Shown: positions 19,321-27,905 of the stretch, piece by piece | How positions within the stretch are numbered: the stretch's first letter is position 1 | Layout: each line of letters starts with the position of its first letter | Source of the DNA: Flavobacterium sp. 140616W15 | GTDB taxonomy: Bacteria > Bacteroidota > Bacteroidia > Flavobacteriales > Flavobacteriaceae | DNA: 64,000 nt | NCBI RefSeq assembly: GCF_003668995.1 | Contig: NZ_CP033068.1 | Span: 2,728,001 to 2,792,000, forward strand | Direction of reading: 5' to 3' | Made by a program: the position numbers and the translations under genes | The notes under the pieces: generated by a model | Told to the model about the DNA's origin: nothing | The model's input: the letters and a program-made list of their open reading frames with translations, nothing else | Databases searched by the model: none

Positions 19321-20562
19321 TTACTTCTTAAAGAAAGAAACCACAATGTCTTCCTTTACCTTTTTTTGTTCTTTTTTAACTACTAAAAATATTAAATAAG
19401 TACAAAAAGCAGTAACAAATGCAAGTGAATAATTAAATACCCAGTTTGTATTATAATCGAAATTTTGAACAATCGTTAGTCCTGTTTTAGAACTAAATAC
19501 ATGAGCAAAACCATAACTCATTTGAAAAGTCGACATAAATATTCCTTCTAAATTTTTATGGCTTCTGTTCATAACAAAACTACTTGCAAAAGCAAAAGTT
19601 AGCATGTTACCAAAAGACATTAAAAGCATAAAAATCCAAAATACCCATGGTTGATGAACTAAAAACAATAAAAGATATGAAGCTCCAATTAATACCAATC
19701 CTATCATGATAGCAACCAAGTCAGTAATTTTATTCTTTTGAACAAAGTTGACCAAAGCCAGTTCAAATAAGATAAATACAACTCCACTAAAACCTAAAAA
19801 CATTCCGCTATCAAATTCAGACAAATGATATGCTTCTTTATGATAAATAGGTACAATTGAAAAAACCTGAAAATACAGGTATCCTGTTATTAAAGCAATA
19901 ATCCAATTCATTACAAATGGAAAATCTTTTAGAGGTGCAAATTTATCCTGACCTACTGCATTCATTTCAAGCTTATATAGTAATTTTTTCTCTTTAACAA
20001 AAACTACAAAAAGACATACAGAAATAATAGATGTCAAACCATCTACAATAAATAAGGTATTATATTCCGAATTTATAATTAACAATCCTCCCAAAACTGG
20101 CCCCACAACAAGACCAACATTCGTTGCCATCCTCAATAATGATAAAGCTCGAACTCTTGAATCACTACTCACATAATCATTAAGACTAACCATCATTGCT
20201 GGTCTATACATATCAGCAACTGCAGTTAGAAGGAAAATAGAAAAGCATAACAGCTCAAAAGTTTTCACAAATTGCAATGAAATAAGAATAACACCACTGG
20301 AGAACAAGCTAAAAACCATAATCTTGTAAGCTCCAAAAATATCAGATAATTTCCCGCTAAAAAAAGTCCCAAATAAAGATCCAATACCAAAACAAACCAT
20401 AACCCAACCTATTTGTGAATAGCTCAGATTTAATTCGTCTTTAAAGTATTTAGACAAAAAAGGAACAACTACGGCTCCTATTCTATTTACTAAAGTAATC
20501 AGGGCGAGAATCCATATTTCTCTTGGGAAATTTTTAAAATTCCCTAAATAACGGTTAAGCAT
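19321..20562 (-). CDS. MFS transporter
   Basis: 413-aa, 12-helix major facilitator, inner membrane. The loop 2-3 signature is clear (FGTFFSGKLSDIFGAYKIM, the G-x-x-x-D-R/K-like motif) and a domain repeat begins near residue 215. It has two longer cytoplasmic stretches, at about 190-205 and at the C-terminus (KKEQKKVKEDIV). The DHA-like pattern suggests small-molecule efflux, but substrate cannot be assigned. Transcribed with the PAS gene just upstream (50-nt gap). Confidence 0.85.
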   Translation of the reverse strand: MLNRYLGNFKNFPREIWILALITLVNRIGAVVVPFLSKYFKDELNLSYSQIGWVMVCFGIGSLFGTFFSGKLSDIFGAYKIMVFSLFSSGVILISLQFVKTFELLCFSIFLLTAVADMYRPAMMVSLNDYVSSDSRVRALSLLRMATNVGLVVGPVLGGLLIINSEYNTLFIVDGLTSIISVCLFVVFVKEKKLLYKLEMNAVGQDKFAPLKDFPFVMNWIIALITGYLYFQVFSIVPIYHKEAYHLSEFDSGMFLGFSGVVFILFELALVNFVQKNKITDLVAIMIGLVLIGASYLLLFLVHQPWVFWIFMLLMSFGNMLTFAFASSFVMNRSHKNLEGIFMSTFQMSYGFAHVFSSKTGLTIVQNFDYNTNWVFNYSLAFVTAFCTYLIFLVVKKEQKKVKEDIVVSFFKK

Positions 20563-20612
20563 TTTCGAAAATATTTAATTAGGAGACATTCTTTTGAGTA
20601 CTGAAAAAAGTA

Positions 20613-21218
20613 TTAGTTACCAAAAAACCTACTGAAAAAACTTTTTTTAGTTTCTTCTATTTCTTCAGTAGAAGATTCTGTCTCAACTTGTTCATTCAAA
20701 TCATCCATCATTAATTTTGTAATCAATTCTACATAATCAAGATTATGATCTTCAAGATAACCAATTAAGTATTTTTCACTTCCATCTACTCCGCTTACTT
20801 GCTCAATTTTGGATAATTTTTTATATAAGTCTTCCACTTTTTCTATTACTCCAGGAGAAATAGCTTTACGACGAGCGATATACTTTAAAATTTTTGCATC
20901 ATCACTTACTATATAATCAAAATCTGTAATTACCCAGTAATACTTTCCTGATTTGGCTAAGTTTTTAACGATACCATGAAATTTTTTCCCTTTTGATATA
21001 TTATCCCATAAGACTTTAAAAATCACTTTTGGCATATCAGGGTGGCGGATAATATTATGTGCCTGACCAACCAATTCAGATTCATCATATCCTGAAACTT
21101 CCGAAAAAGTCTCATTTACATATTCTATATTTCCATATAAATCGGCTTTACTCACAATAGTTTGAGTAGTATCCCATTCAACGGCTTGATCAATTGGGGT
21201 TGGACATTTTTTATCCAT
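20613..21218 (-). CDS. Stand-alone PAS-domain protein (Aer-like)
   Basis: 201 aa. Residues about 15-115 are an Aer/redox-type PAS domain (VSKADLYGNIEYVNETF, then GYDESELVGQAHNIIRHPDMP, and 'GKKFHGIVKNLAKSGKYYWV'). The remainder is helical and acidic with no kinase, GGDEF, methyl-accepting or output domain. In Aer the HPDMP block binds FAD, so a flavin or other redox sensor adaptor is plausible. The output partner is not obvious; the MFS gene lies just downstream. Confidence 0.8.
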   Translation of the reverse strand: MDKKCPTPIDQAVEWDTTQTIVSKADLYGNIEYVNETFSEVSGYDESELVGQAHNIIRHPDMPKVIFKVLWDNISKGKKFHGIVKNLAKSGKYYWVITDFDYIVSDDAKILKYIARRKAISPGVIEKVEDLYKKLSKIEQVSGVDGSEKYLIGYLEDHNLDYVELITKLMMDDLNEQVETESSTEEIEETKKSFFSRFFGN

Positions 21219-21317
21219 AAAATTTAAATTTATTATTTTGTGTAATTAGGTTTTGACGAATAATACGTTGCTAAATAAAATTAGTCGAATATAATATAGT
21301 TGTGTGCAGGGTTGTTT

Positions 21318-22388
21318 TTAATAAATTTTCTTTACTTTTTTAGAACGATCTGTAATGTATGATACCAACCATGCAATTTGTCCTTCTTTTGCAAAATATA
21401 GCTTTTTCTTGTCAACCTCAGGTACCGCTTCTAAACAAACCAATAAGATGTTACTACCAGAAATCAAATATTTTTGCGAATATGTTTTTAATACTTTTGC
21501 GATTTCTTCATCTGTTTTTGCCAGATCTTCAAATTTTTTGAAATTATTTTTCAAGATCGCATCGTAGTTAATAACATCTTCTAACTTAAACTGATTAAAC
21601 GCCTCTTTAGTCACCCCTTTATATAACGTATAAAAAGCCCAAACAGCCCCACCAGACATATAAATTTTTTCTTTATTTAAAGCCTGAGGTTTTGATTTGT
21701 ACATCGCATTTACTTGTTCTCTTAGTACAGGTAAAAAAGTAAATGAGCGTGAATTATATTCTCCTAAATCATCACTATTCGTTTTTTTCATTATGGTTTC
21801 CGTAAGAGTTACACTTCCATAGTTTAAGCTTAACGGAAAGAAAACAAAAGTATCATTGTTAACTACATCTACATAACCTCCTTTAGTATTTCCTCCACCA
21901 ATATCTAAGATTATTGAGTTTTTATAATCAACTGGAGGAATACACCCTTTTAAAAGCATTTTCCCTTCCATATGAGCTTCTATGAACTCAACTTCTTTTC
22001 CTGTAGCTGCTTTTACTTTATCAATAAGAAGTTGTGTATTTTGCGCCATAGCAACACCAGAAGAACCTACTATAAAAATATTATCATCAGAGACTTTCAT
22101 CTCATTCTTGAATTTATTATAATTATTACTAATGATTGTAACAGCTTTATCTATATTTTCTTCAGTCATATTTCCATCAATGGAAATACCTTTTGCTATA
22201 GCAACATTTTCTGTCCAATATGATTTGACGTCAATATTTCCTTTTTTGATATTATGAACATCAATAACGGACATTTTTATTCCTTTACTTCCAATTTCAA
22301 TTCCAGCAAAAATATTTACTTGTGAAAAAAGTATTGGAGTAATAAAAATTAAAAGAAATAGTGTAAAATATAATTTTAGATTTTTCAT
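21318..22388 (-). CDS. Ppx/GppA-like actin-fold protein with signal peptide
   Basis: 356 aa. The N-terminal 23 residues form a signal peptide (LYFTLFLLIFITPILFSQ). The mature part resembles the exopolyphosphatase/GppA family: phosphate-1 loop IEIGSKGIKMSVIDV, a middle SSGVAMAQN block and the phosphate-2 loop LDIGGGNTKGGYV. Canonical Ppx/GppA proteins are cytoplasmic hydrolases of polyphosphate or pppGpp; export of this one is unusual. The canonical C-terminal HD-like half is absent, so only the catalytic N-domain pair remains. It could act on extracytoplasmic polyphosphate or have lost activity. Confidence 0.7.
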   Translation of the reverse strand: MKNLKLYFTLFLLIFITPILFSQVNIFAGIEIGSKGIKMSVIDVHNIKKGNIDVKSYWTENVAIAKGISIDGNMTEENIDKAVTIISNNYNKFKNEMKVSDDNIFIVGSSGVAMAQNTQLLIDKVKAATGKEVEFIEAHMEGKMLLKGCIPPVDYKNSIILDIGGGNTKGGYVDVVNNDTFVFFPLSLNYGSVTLTETIMKKTNSDDLGEYNSRSFTFLPVLREQVNAMYKSKPQALNKEKIYMSGGAVWAFYTLYKGVTKEAFNQFKLEDVINYDAILKNNFKKFEDLAKTDEEIAKVLKTYSQKYLISGSNILLVCLEAVPEVDKKKLYFAKEGQIAWLVSYITDRSKKVKKIY

Positions 22389-22932
22389 AGGTTAAGTTTT
22401 ATTTGTATGAGGACATTTATTAAATCTTGTGTTTTTATTATACGCTCTAACGATACAAAAACATCTTACATTTTTAGTGTAAAATTTAAGGAGATAATTA
22501 GTAATACTAAAGCTAATCTCAAATGCAATTTTCTACCGCAATTACTGGTGTTTTTGGGCTGCAAAAGTACGAAAAAAATACTCGGTTTGATTTTTTTAAA
22601 CGGTAAATTGTAAGACATTAACAAATCGAATTCTTTAATTATTTAATATATAATCCGTTAGTACATTTTTTTTTCAATTCTAATATCAGATAAATACAAC
22701 TTAATATATTAATACAATTTTTATTTTCGTATAAATTATACGTATTTAGCACACCATAAAAATGTTTTTAGCTCATTTTGAGATAAAAATCAGCATCAAG
22801 AGCTATCTCCTTTTTTATCTTTTTTTTGACTATTATTTTTTTAGACATTAATTAATAATTACTTAGAAGAATTAAAAGAAGTTCTTGTAGTATTTGATTC
22901 AGAAAAAAATTAAATTTGCCCCTTAAATTTTT
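22389..22932. other. 544-nt intergenic region between divergent genes
   Basis: Very AT-rich gap between the Ppx-like gene (-) and the small roadblock-like gene (+). A 68-codon plus-strand frame at 22407 has no family signature and is not called. The useful signal is TAAATTTG at 22911-22918, an exact -7 element 14 nt before the start of the plus-strand gene. A TTG at 22885-22887 could serve as a loosely spaced -33 element. Confidence 0.4.
22911..22918 (+). promoter_or_regulatory. -7 element (TAnnTTTG) of the small roadblock-like gene
   Basis: TAAATTTG matches the consensus exactly, 14 nt before the start codon. The mRNA would have an almost absent 5' leader. Confidence 0.4.
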
Positions 22933-23316
22933 ATGATGTCAGATTTTTTAAAATTATTTGGAGAGAACATTTCTAAGGAAATGCCAGGATTTGTAGCTTT
23001 AAGTGTTATTGATATCAAAAGTGGAAATATTTATTATTCAAAAAAAAACAATAAGAACTTTAACATCGAAAGTGCTTCCAAATTTGCATTAGAGATGATC
23101 AGAGCGCAGCTGAATGCTAATGATTTTCTAAAATCGGATCAAAGTATAGATGATATCACTATAACATTGACAAATCAGTATCAGTTTTTAAAAATCTCAC
23201 AGAATAATAGTTATTTTATTTATCTAGTTGCTGATTCCTCAAAGGCAAATTTAGCTTTTACAAAAGCTATCCTAAACAAACAAATTTCAGAAATTTCAAA
23301 TAAATTTCAATCTTAA
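22933..23316 (+). CDS. Small roadblock/LC7-like protein, function unknown
   Basis: 127 aa, soluble, no signal peptide. The alternation of strands and helices (GFVALSVIDIKSGNIYYSKK, a central helix, then NSYFIYLVADSSKANLAF) resembles the roadblock/LC7 fold used by GTPase-regulating small proteins. This is a fold-level guess. Two consecutive ATGs (22933 and 22936) make the exact start ambiguous by one residue. No operon partner. Confidence 0.6.
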   Translation: MMSDFLKLFGENISKEMPGFVALSVIDIKSGNIYYSKKNNKNFNIESASKFALEMIRAQLNANDFLKSDQSIDDITITLTNQYQFLKISQNNSYFIYLVADSSKANLAFTKAILNKQISEISNKFQS

Positions 23317-23554
23317 TAAAAAAGGCATAACGGCTGAAGAAAATTATTTTACCCTTTTAAACACCAGTCTTGATGTAAAATAATCATTTACAAGTAACAG
23401 TTAATGATTTTTTCCTTCTCTAAAACTTTGATAAAATATACTTTAAACAACAAGAATGTTTTACGATTCTAAGCTTCTATACTTAAAAAAGAATAATAGT
23501 CTGCCCAGAAAATAACAAAGCAGTAACTAGAGAAGTAATTAAAGCTAAAATCAG

Positions 23555-24532
23555 TTACAAACGATTTTGAAAATCAAAACTAGAATTAAAAAATTCGTAA
23601 GCTCTTTTCTCTGCATAAGAATACTCTGAATTACGAAGAGGAAATGCACAATGTCCTCCATATTTTGGAGTTTCAAGATAAACATAACTACTATCTCGTA
23701 CAATAGTTTTAGGATAACATCTTTCGCCCAAAAAAGGATCATCTAAAGCATTAATAATCAAAATTGGTGTCGTAATGTTTTGTAACGAAAATTCGGGAGA
23801 AACACGTTGATAATACTCCTCACGACTTGCAAAACCATGCAAGGGAGCCGTAAAGTAATGATCAACTTCGTCAAAAGAAGTAATTTTGTCGATCTGATCT
23901 TTATTTATCAAATCAGGAAACTGCACTGCTTTGTATTTAAGTTTTTTTACAATATCAATAGTAAAATTCTTTAAATACAATTTATTAAAACCTTGCTTAA
24001 GAACCGCGGCACTTGTTGCAATATGTGTTGGTACAGAAATAGAAACTCCTGCCTTAATACGCTTATCTATATTTGACCATCCAAAATAATTTAAGAGCTG
24101 AACGCCCCCCATTGAAAATCCAATTAAATAAACTTCGCTAAACCCTCTTTGTAAAACATATTGAACCACAGCATCTAAATCATCTATAGCACCATGATGA
24201 TAAAGTCTGGGCAAGCGATTCATTTCTCCTCCACAACTTCGGTTATTCCAAGCAAATACTGAAAATCCTTTCTTCTGAAAATAATCAGCACAACTATTAT
24301 TATAAGTCCTGCGTGAATCACCCTCAAGCCCATGACATAAAATAATAGCTTTATCGGGACTATTTATAATAAAATCGATATTAATAAAATCTCCATCGAC
24401 TAATTCATGTTTTTCTCTCTTGTAATCTGGTATAGGAAATCGCTTAAACATAGCTGCATAAATAGTAGAAAAATGCCTATTTCTATGCATAATAGAAGGG
24501 AAATCATAATGAGATTGTTCAATTAATGGCAT
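23555..24532 (-). CDS. YheT-like alpha/beta hydrolase
   Basis: 325 aa, cytoplasmic, of the YheT/UPF0017 branch of alpha/beta hydrolases (esterase/lipase-like). Motifs in order: oxyanion block LCHGLEGDSRR, nucleophile elbow GFSMGG (Ser in GxSxGG), acid-loop INALDDPFL and catalytic His in YGGHCAF. All three triad residues are therefore present. Physiological substrate unknown. Single gene with intergenic gaps on both sides. Confidence 0.88.
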   Translation of the reverse strand: MPLIEQSHYDFPSIMHRNRHFSTIYAAMFKRFPIPDYKREKHELVDGDFINIDFIINSPDKAIILCHGLEGDSRRTYNNSCADYFQKKGFSVFAWNNRSCGGEMNRLPRLYHHGAIDDLDAVVQYVLQRGFSEVYLIGFSMGGVQLLNYFGWSNIDKRIKAGVSISVPTHIATSAAVLKQGFNKLYLKNFTIDIVKKLKYKAVQFPDLINKDQIDKITSFDEVDHYFTAPLHGFASREEYYQRVSPEFSLQNITTPILIINALDDPFLGERCYPKTIVRDSSYVYLETPKYGGHCAFPLRNSEYSYAEKRAYEFFNSSFDFQNRL

Positions 24533-24722
24533 GATATAAATAATTTATCCGACAAAACAAATTTAAGCATATCTAATAATTAATTCATTATATCTATAAA
24601 ATGTTTTGTTACCTAATCTACATTACAATATTGTCGATCTAATTAATTTTGAATTTCTCTAAGCTTTTACAAAACAAAAAACGGAATATACTAACTAGAC
24701 TTGATGAAATTATTTATTACAA

Positions 24723-25502
24723 TTACATATCCAATGTTTGCTCACCGCCACCATTGATAAAAATAACCTGCCCACTTGTCCAACTTGATATTGGTGATGC
24801 AAAATAGAGTACCGCTCCTGCAATATCAATCGCTTCTCCTAATCTACCAATTGGAGTATGTTTAAGCATTGCCTTTTCTATTTCTGGTGTTAAAACTGTA
24901 CTCAATGCGTGTGTTCTTGTCGCTCCCGGCCCAATAGCATTAAGCCTAATATTATCAGGACCAAAATCATAAGCTAGATTTCTAGTCATATGATTAATTG
25001 CCGCTTTTGAAGAAGCATAAGCGCTAATAGCTGGACTAGTATTTATAGAAGCCATTGATGACATATTAATAATGCTACCGTAACCTGCCTTTTTCATTTC
25101 TGGCGCTACTAATTGGCATAATCTCCACATACTAAATACATTCATATCATACACCTTTTTAAATTGATCTACAGTAATATCATATGGACTTTCTTTTCCT
25201 GCACCACCACCCCCAACATTATTAACCAAAATTTCTATACTTCCAAATTCTTTTACTGTTTGACTAACAAGATCTACCAAAGCTTCATCTTTTGTAACAT
25301 CACAATATATTGCAATAGATTTTCCGCCATTATCATTTATTCCTTTTGAAGTGTTTTTTGCATCTTCGAGATTGTAATCCGAAACGACCACATTTGCTCC
25401 ATAAGCCGCAAGTATCTCACAACATGCTTTTCCAATTCCGTTTGCTCCACCAGTAATTATAGCGGTCTTTCCTTTTAAGTCAAAAAATTTCGAAGTATCC
25501 AT
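24723..25502 (-). CDS. hdhA: SDR oxidoreductase, 7-alpha-hydroxysteroid dehydrogenase-like
   Basis: 259-aa classical short-chain dehydrogenase. Cofactor loop TGGANGIG, structural NNVGGGG, catalytic Ser (MSSMAS), YASSK with the Tyr/Lys pair, and the PGATRTHAL loop. The stretches VVVSDYNLEDA, NVFSMWRLCQLVAPEM and LTPEIEKAMLKHTPIGRLG strongly recall E. coli HdhA; in free-living Flavobacteriia the real substrate may be another alcohol. Aspartate after the second strand (VVVSD) implies NAD+ preference. It is the last core-like gene before the accessory island. Confidence 0.8.
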   Translation of the reverse strand: MDTSKFFDLKGKTAIITGGANGIGKACCEILAAYGANVVVSDYNLEDAKNTSKGINDNGGKSIAIYCDVTKDEALVDLVSQTVKEFGSIEILVNNVGGGGAGKESPYDITVDQFKKVYDMNVFSMWRLCQLVAPEMKKAGYGSIINMSSMASINTSPAISAYASSKAAINHMTRNLAYDFGPDNIRLNAIGPGATRTHALSTVLTPEIEKAMLKHTPIGRLGEAIDIAGAVLYFASPISSWTSGQVIFINGGGEQTLDM

Positions 25503-25690
25503 TTTCTTAAATTATTATGATTAACCCGTTGGGCGCAATTATTTCAAGTAAAATATAAATCAGATATTATTCAAAAAACTAAAATTTAGCATCCTGTAAA
25601 AAATAAATAATACCTAACTCAAATATAATGAAAAATCTTGCAATAATTCAGAAATAATATATGTGCTTTTTGAAAGGTTACTAAAACAAA

Positions 25691-25724
25691 AAAAGCCTTT
25701 AAACATTACTGTTTAAAGGCTTTT
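25691..25724. terminator. Strong hairpin/terminator at the left border of the island
   Basis: AAAAGCCTTTAAAC (25691-25704), 6-nt loop, GTTTAAAGGCTTTT (25711-25724): 14 perfect base pairs with A/T flanks, usable on both strands. It lies just upstream of the tRNA-Ser 3'-end copy, with no gene immediately ending here. It may be the original terminator of a gene displaced by the island. Confidence 0.75.
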
Positions 25725-25751
25725 GATTTTTAAAATTTCTTTTGAAACTTT

Positions 25752-25769
25752 TACTGGCGGAGAAAGAGG
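25752..25769. repeat. Copy of the tRNA-Ser(TGA) 3' end: candidate attachment site
   Basis: The 18-mer beginning TACTGGCGGAGAAAGAGG is identical to 51164-51181, where it is the 3' acceptor end plus CCA and three flanking bases of the second tRNA-Ser gene. Sequence on both sides diverges at once. Here it is part of a larger fold: TTTACTGG (25750-25757) faces CCAGTAAA (25793-25800), and CGGAG (25758-25762) faces CTCCG (25770-25774). A duplicated tRNA 3' end 25.4 kb away, with accessory genes between, is the classic scar of site-specific integration. Confidence 0.6.
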
Positions 25770-25842
25770 CTCCGTCACCTGTATCGTAAGCACCAGTAAA
25801 CACTGAGTGTTATGTTATGTCAGAAAAAAGAAGGGTCACTAA

Positions 25843-25898
25843 TAGGTAACTCTTAAAATTATTATGTATAAATACATAATAATTTTAAGAGTTACCTA
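25843..25898. repeat. 56-bp perfect palindrome
   Basis: Two 27-nt arms, perfectly complementary, with a 2-nt loop at 25870-25871. Each arm reads from TAGGTAACTC inward to ATTATGTAT. It is AT-rich in the middle with GC pairs at the tips and has no T-run, so it is not an ordinary terminator. It lies 74-100 nt inside the presumed island border and 234 nt before the HNH-like gene. It could be a cruciform-forming transfer/replication site, a MITE-like remnant or an insulator. Confidence 0.8.
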
Positions 25899-26043
25899 AA
25901 TAAAAATGCTGAAATTTACATTTCAAATTTGAAATTAACTCATTATTAGATCTTCCCATATCTCAACTGTAAGTAGTAGAATCTAAATGGTGTGCGCAGG
26001 AAGTTAAGGAGGAATTAAGAAGGAGTTGTAGACGTATTAAATA

Positions 26044-26076
26044 TTTTGAGATACCTATTGAAAAAACTTATATTTG
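26044..26076 (+). promoter_or_regulatory. Promoter of the HNH-like nuclease gene
   Basis: TTTG at 26044-26047 and TATATTTG at 26069-26076, spaced by 21 nt, give a near-textbook Bacteroidota promoter about 56 nt before the start codon. Confidence 0.55.
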
Positions 26077-26132
26077 CGTAATGTGCTTTTATCTTAATTA
26101 ATTGAATTGTTTGTTATTTTAAATAAAAAAAA

Positions 26133-27107
26133 ATGGATTTTGAAAAAATTGAAATAGATTTAAATAATCAAGATATTCATTTAATTGAAGAAATACAAAA
26201 ACTCCAAAAGGAAATGGATGAAATTGAATTTGTTAAAATGAATGGAGATCTTTTGGATTCAATTAAAAATACAACTATCGAATCAATTGCAACATCTCTT
26301 GGTTTGTCTGATATTTTAGAAAATAGAGCTCACAATACGGGGTTAGATTTTGAGAAAGAAGCCAAAAGAGAAGAGGAATGGAAAAGAAAGCCAATTACTG
26401 AGAGATCTGCTACATACAAAACAAAATTTGTTCCAAATAGCGAGTATAAAACTATGAAGGATAATGCTGAACAAATTAAATATAACAGGAACGTACATAC
26501 AGATAAAGAATTCAATGAGGCACTAAAAAAAATATTCGACAGAAATCCTGATGGTATTGCTTCACTCTATACTGATAGAAATTTAGGTTATAGTGAGAAG
26601 TGGGACATGGAACATATAGTATCAGTTAATGAAGTTGCTACCGATGCTGTTCTAAATAAATTTTTTACAATTGAAGAAAAAAAGAAATTTCTGCATAGTG
26701 AAGAAAATTTTGGAGCAGCTGAAAGAGATATAAATATATCCAAAAACAATACAAAAATTAAAGATACTCCTGAATGGCGTTCCAAGCCTTCAAAAAAAGA
26801 TCCCACAAAGTCCAATGAAGAATATTTGCAAATAAATGGAGAGAAAATGGACAAAGCTTTTGAAAAAGCTACGAAAAAAAAAGAGAAACTGTTAGAATCC
26901 AAAACTACTCATTACAATATTAAAACAACTGGTAAAATTGCATTAAAAAACGCAGGAAAAAGTGCAGCGAAAGCTGCGTTGGGCAAATTACTATCGATAA
27001 CTATTGTTGAAATCGTCAATGAATTCAAAATTGAAGAGAAAAGAGAGTTAACAGAAAAAATTAAAAATATTTCAAAAAGGATTATTAAAAAGGTAACTAT
27101 ATATTAG
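26133..27107 (+). CDS. HNH-like nuclease protein, probable defence or toxin gene
   Basis: 324 aa, highly charged. The centre carries an HNH-like metal-nuclease pattern: E160-H161 in KWDMEHIVSVNE, N192 in EENFGAAERD, and N205/N206 with K204 in NISKNN. The N-terminal 130 residues are helical; the C-terminal 70 contain a moderately hydrophobic stretch (GKSAAKAALGKLLSITIVEIV) that might touch membrane, followed by a basic tail. No signal peptide. It is monocistronic, has its own promoter, sits at the island edge next to a long palindrome, and has no evident immunity partner. Nuclease activity is inferred from the motif only. Confidence 0.55.
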   Translation: MDFEKIEIDLNNQDIHLIEEIQKLQKEMDEIEFVKMNGDLLDSIKNTTIESIATSLGLSDILENRAHNTGLDFEKEAKREEEWKRKPITERSATYKTKFVPNSEYKTMKDNAEQIKYNRNVHTDKEFNEALKKIFDRNPDGIASLYTDRNLGYSEKWDMEHIVSVNEVATDAVLNKFFTIEEKKKFLHSEENFGAAERDINISKNNTKIKDTPEWRSKPSKKDPTKSNEEYLQINGEKMDKAFEKATKKKEKLLESKTTHYNIKTTGKIALKNAGKSAAKAALGKLLSITIVEIVNEFKIEEKRELTEKIKNISKRIIKKVTIY

Positions 27108-27177
27108 TTTACACCGCGAAAGATTTTTCTGTTTAATTCTTTTCTCCGCGGATTTTAGAAAAGATGTTGTAATAAAA

Positions 27178-27201
27178 AATCCTACTATAACTAGTAGGAT
27201 T
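27178..27201 (-). terminator. Terminator of the retropepsin operon
   Basis: AATCCTACTA (27178-27187), loop taac, TAGTAGGATT (27192-27201). On the minus strand it is followed by a run of T. It separates the convergent HNH-like (+) and retropepsin-like (-) genes. Confidence 0.8.
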
Positions 27202-27207
27202 GTATGT

Positions 27208-27636
27208 TTAGCTCCATATAAGAGTGATTATTTTATTTGGATAATCTAAGATAACTTTAAAATCTTTTAAAAAATCATTTGTTCCTAAAAGAGGTGGTGC
27301 ATTATCATGATCAAAGCAATCTATCAATAATTTAGAACTCCATTTTATTACGCCTTTTCCAGATGGATGGACTAACCCAATTAAAAAACTATGTTTCCAA
27401 GTAGTAACTGGTACACCTCCAATTCCAGTTGAAACAGAATTAATAACATCGACAGCTTTTAAATTATGTCCTGTGCTATCCACAACATATTTGGGAAATG
27501 CACATGCATCAGCACCGCTATCTAATAAAGCATTAAAAATATGCTGCTTCCCATTAAATGGGTTAAGTATCATTATAGGTATAAAAGGTCTAATTTTTCC
27601 AGCAATTTCAGTAAATGGGTAGTCTATTGAATTCAA
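27208..27636 (-). CDS. Retropepsin-like aspartic protease
   Basis: 142 aa, single-domain. The retroviral-type active site is plain: ALLDSGADACAFP with D39-S40-G41-A42, and a downstream flap-like, glycine-rich region (GIGGVPVTTWKHSFLIG) and terminal LLGTNDFLKDFKVILDY, corresponding to the hydrophobic-GxD block of the family. Such enzymes act as homodimers, each chain supplying one aspartate. The ATG overlaps the stop of the upstream 61-aa gene by 4 nt, so the two are translationally coupled. Substrate unknown; similar small protease/partner pairs occur in other bacteria. Confidence 0.8.
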   Translation of the reverse strand: MNSIDYPFTEIAGKIRPFIPIMILNPFNGKQHIFNALLDSGADACAFPKYVVDSTGHNLKAVDVINSVSTGIGGVPVTTWKHSFLIGLVHPSGKGVIKWSSKLLIDCFDHDNAPPLLGTNDFLKDFKVILDYPNKIITLIWS

Positions 27637-27818
27637 AAAATAAAAGTTTGATTTTTATCAGGTATATATGAAAATATAAATTCAATACCAGACATTTCAG
27701 CTTTTTTTATTACCTCATTAGCGTTGTTACCACTTGCAATAATATTGTCAGGATTAGTAGCCTCAACAGCTATAAATCTTACATCATCTTTTTCTAATAT
27801 TTCTTCTAAAACTTCCAT
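27633..27818 (-). CDS. DUF5678-like small protein
   Basis: 61 aa. The pattern 'AVEATNPDNIIASGNNANEV' followed by KKAEMSGIEF and a strand (FIFSYIP) matches the small alpha/beta unit I know as DUF5678, typically encoded next to retropepsin-like proteases. Its stop overlaps the protease start (27633-27636). It may be the protease's substrate, inhibitor or folding partner. The family call is from memory. Confidence 0.6.
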   Translation of the reverse strand: MEVLEEILEKDDVRFIAVEATNPDNIIASGNNANEVIKKAEMSGIEFIFSYIPDKNQTFIF

Positions 27819-27905
27819 ACTATAAATATAATGTATTCAATTGTTAATAACATTGTTAATATCATCGTATTTTCTTATAGTATATACGTGCACTATAATC
27901 AAATG

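Noticed and set aside
22407..22613. 68-codon plus-strand frame in the intergenic region
   Set aside because: Composition is not coding-like, there is no start context and no family resemblance; it lies in the promoter region of divergent genes.
26588..26902. 104-codon antisense frame inside the HNH-like gene
   Set aside because: Shadow of the sense strand's codon use; the sense protein has a motif and a promoter.
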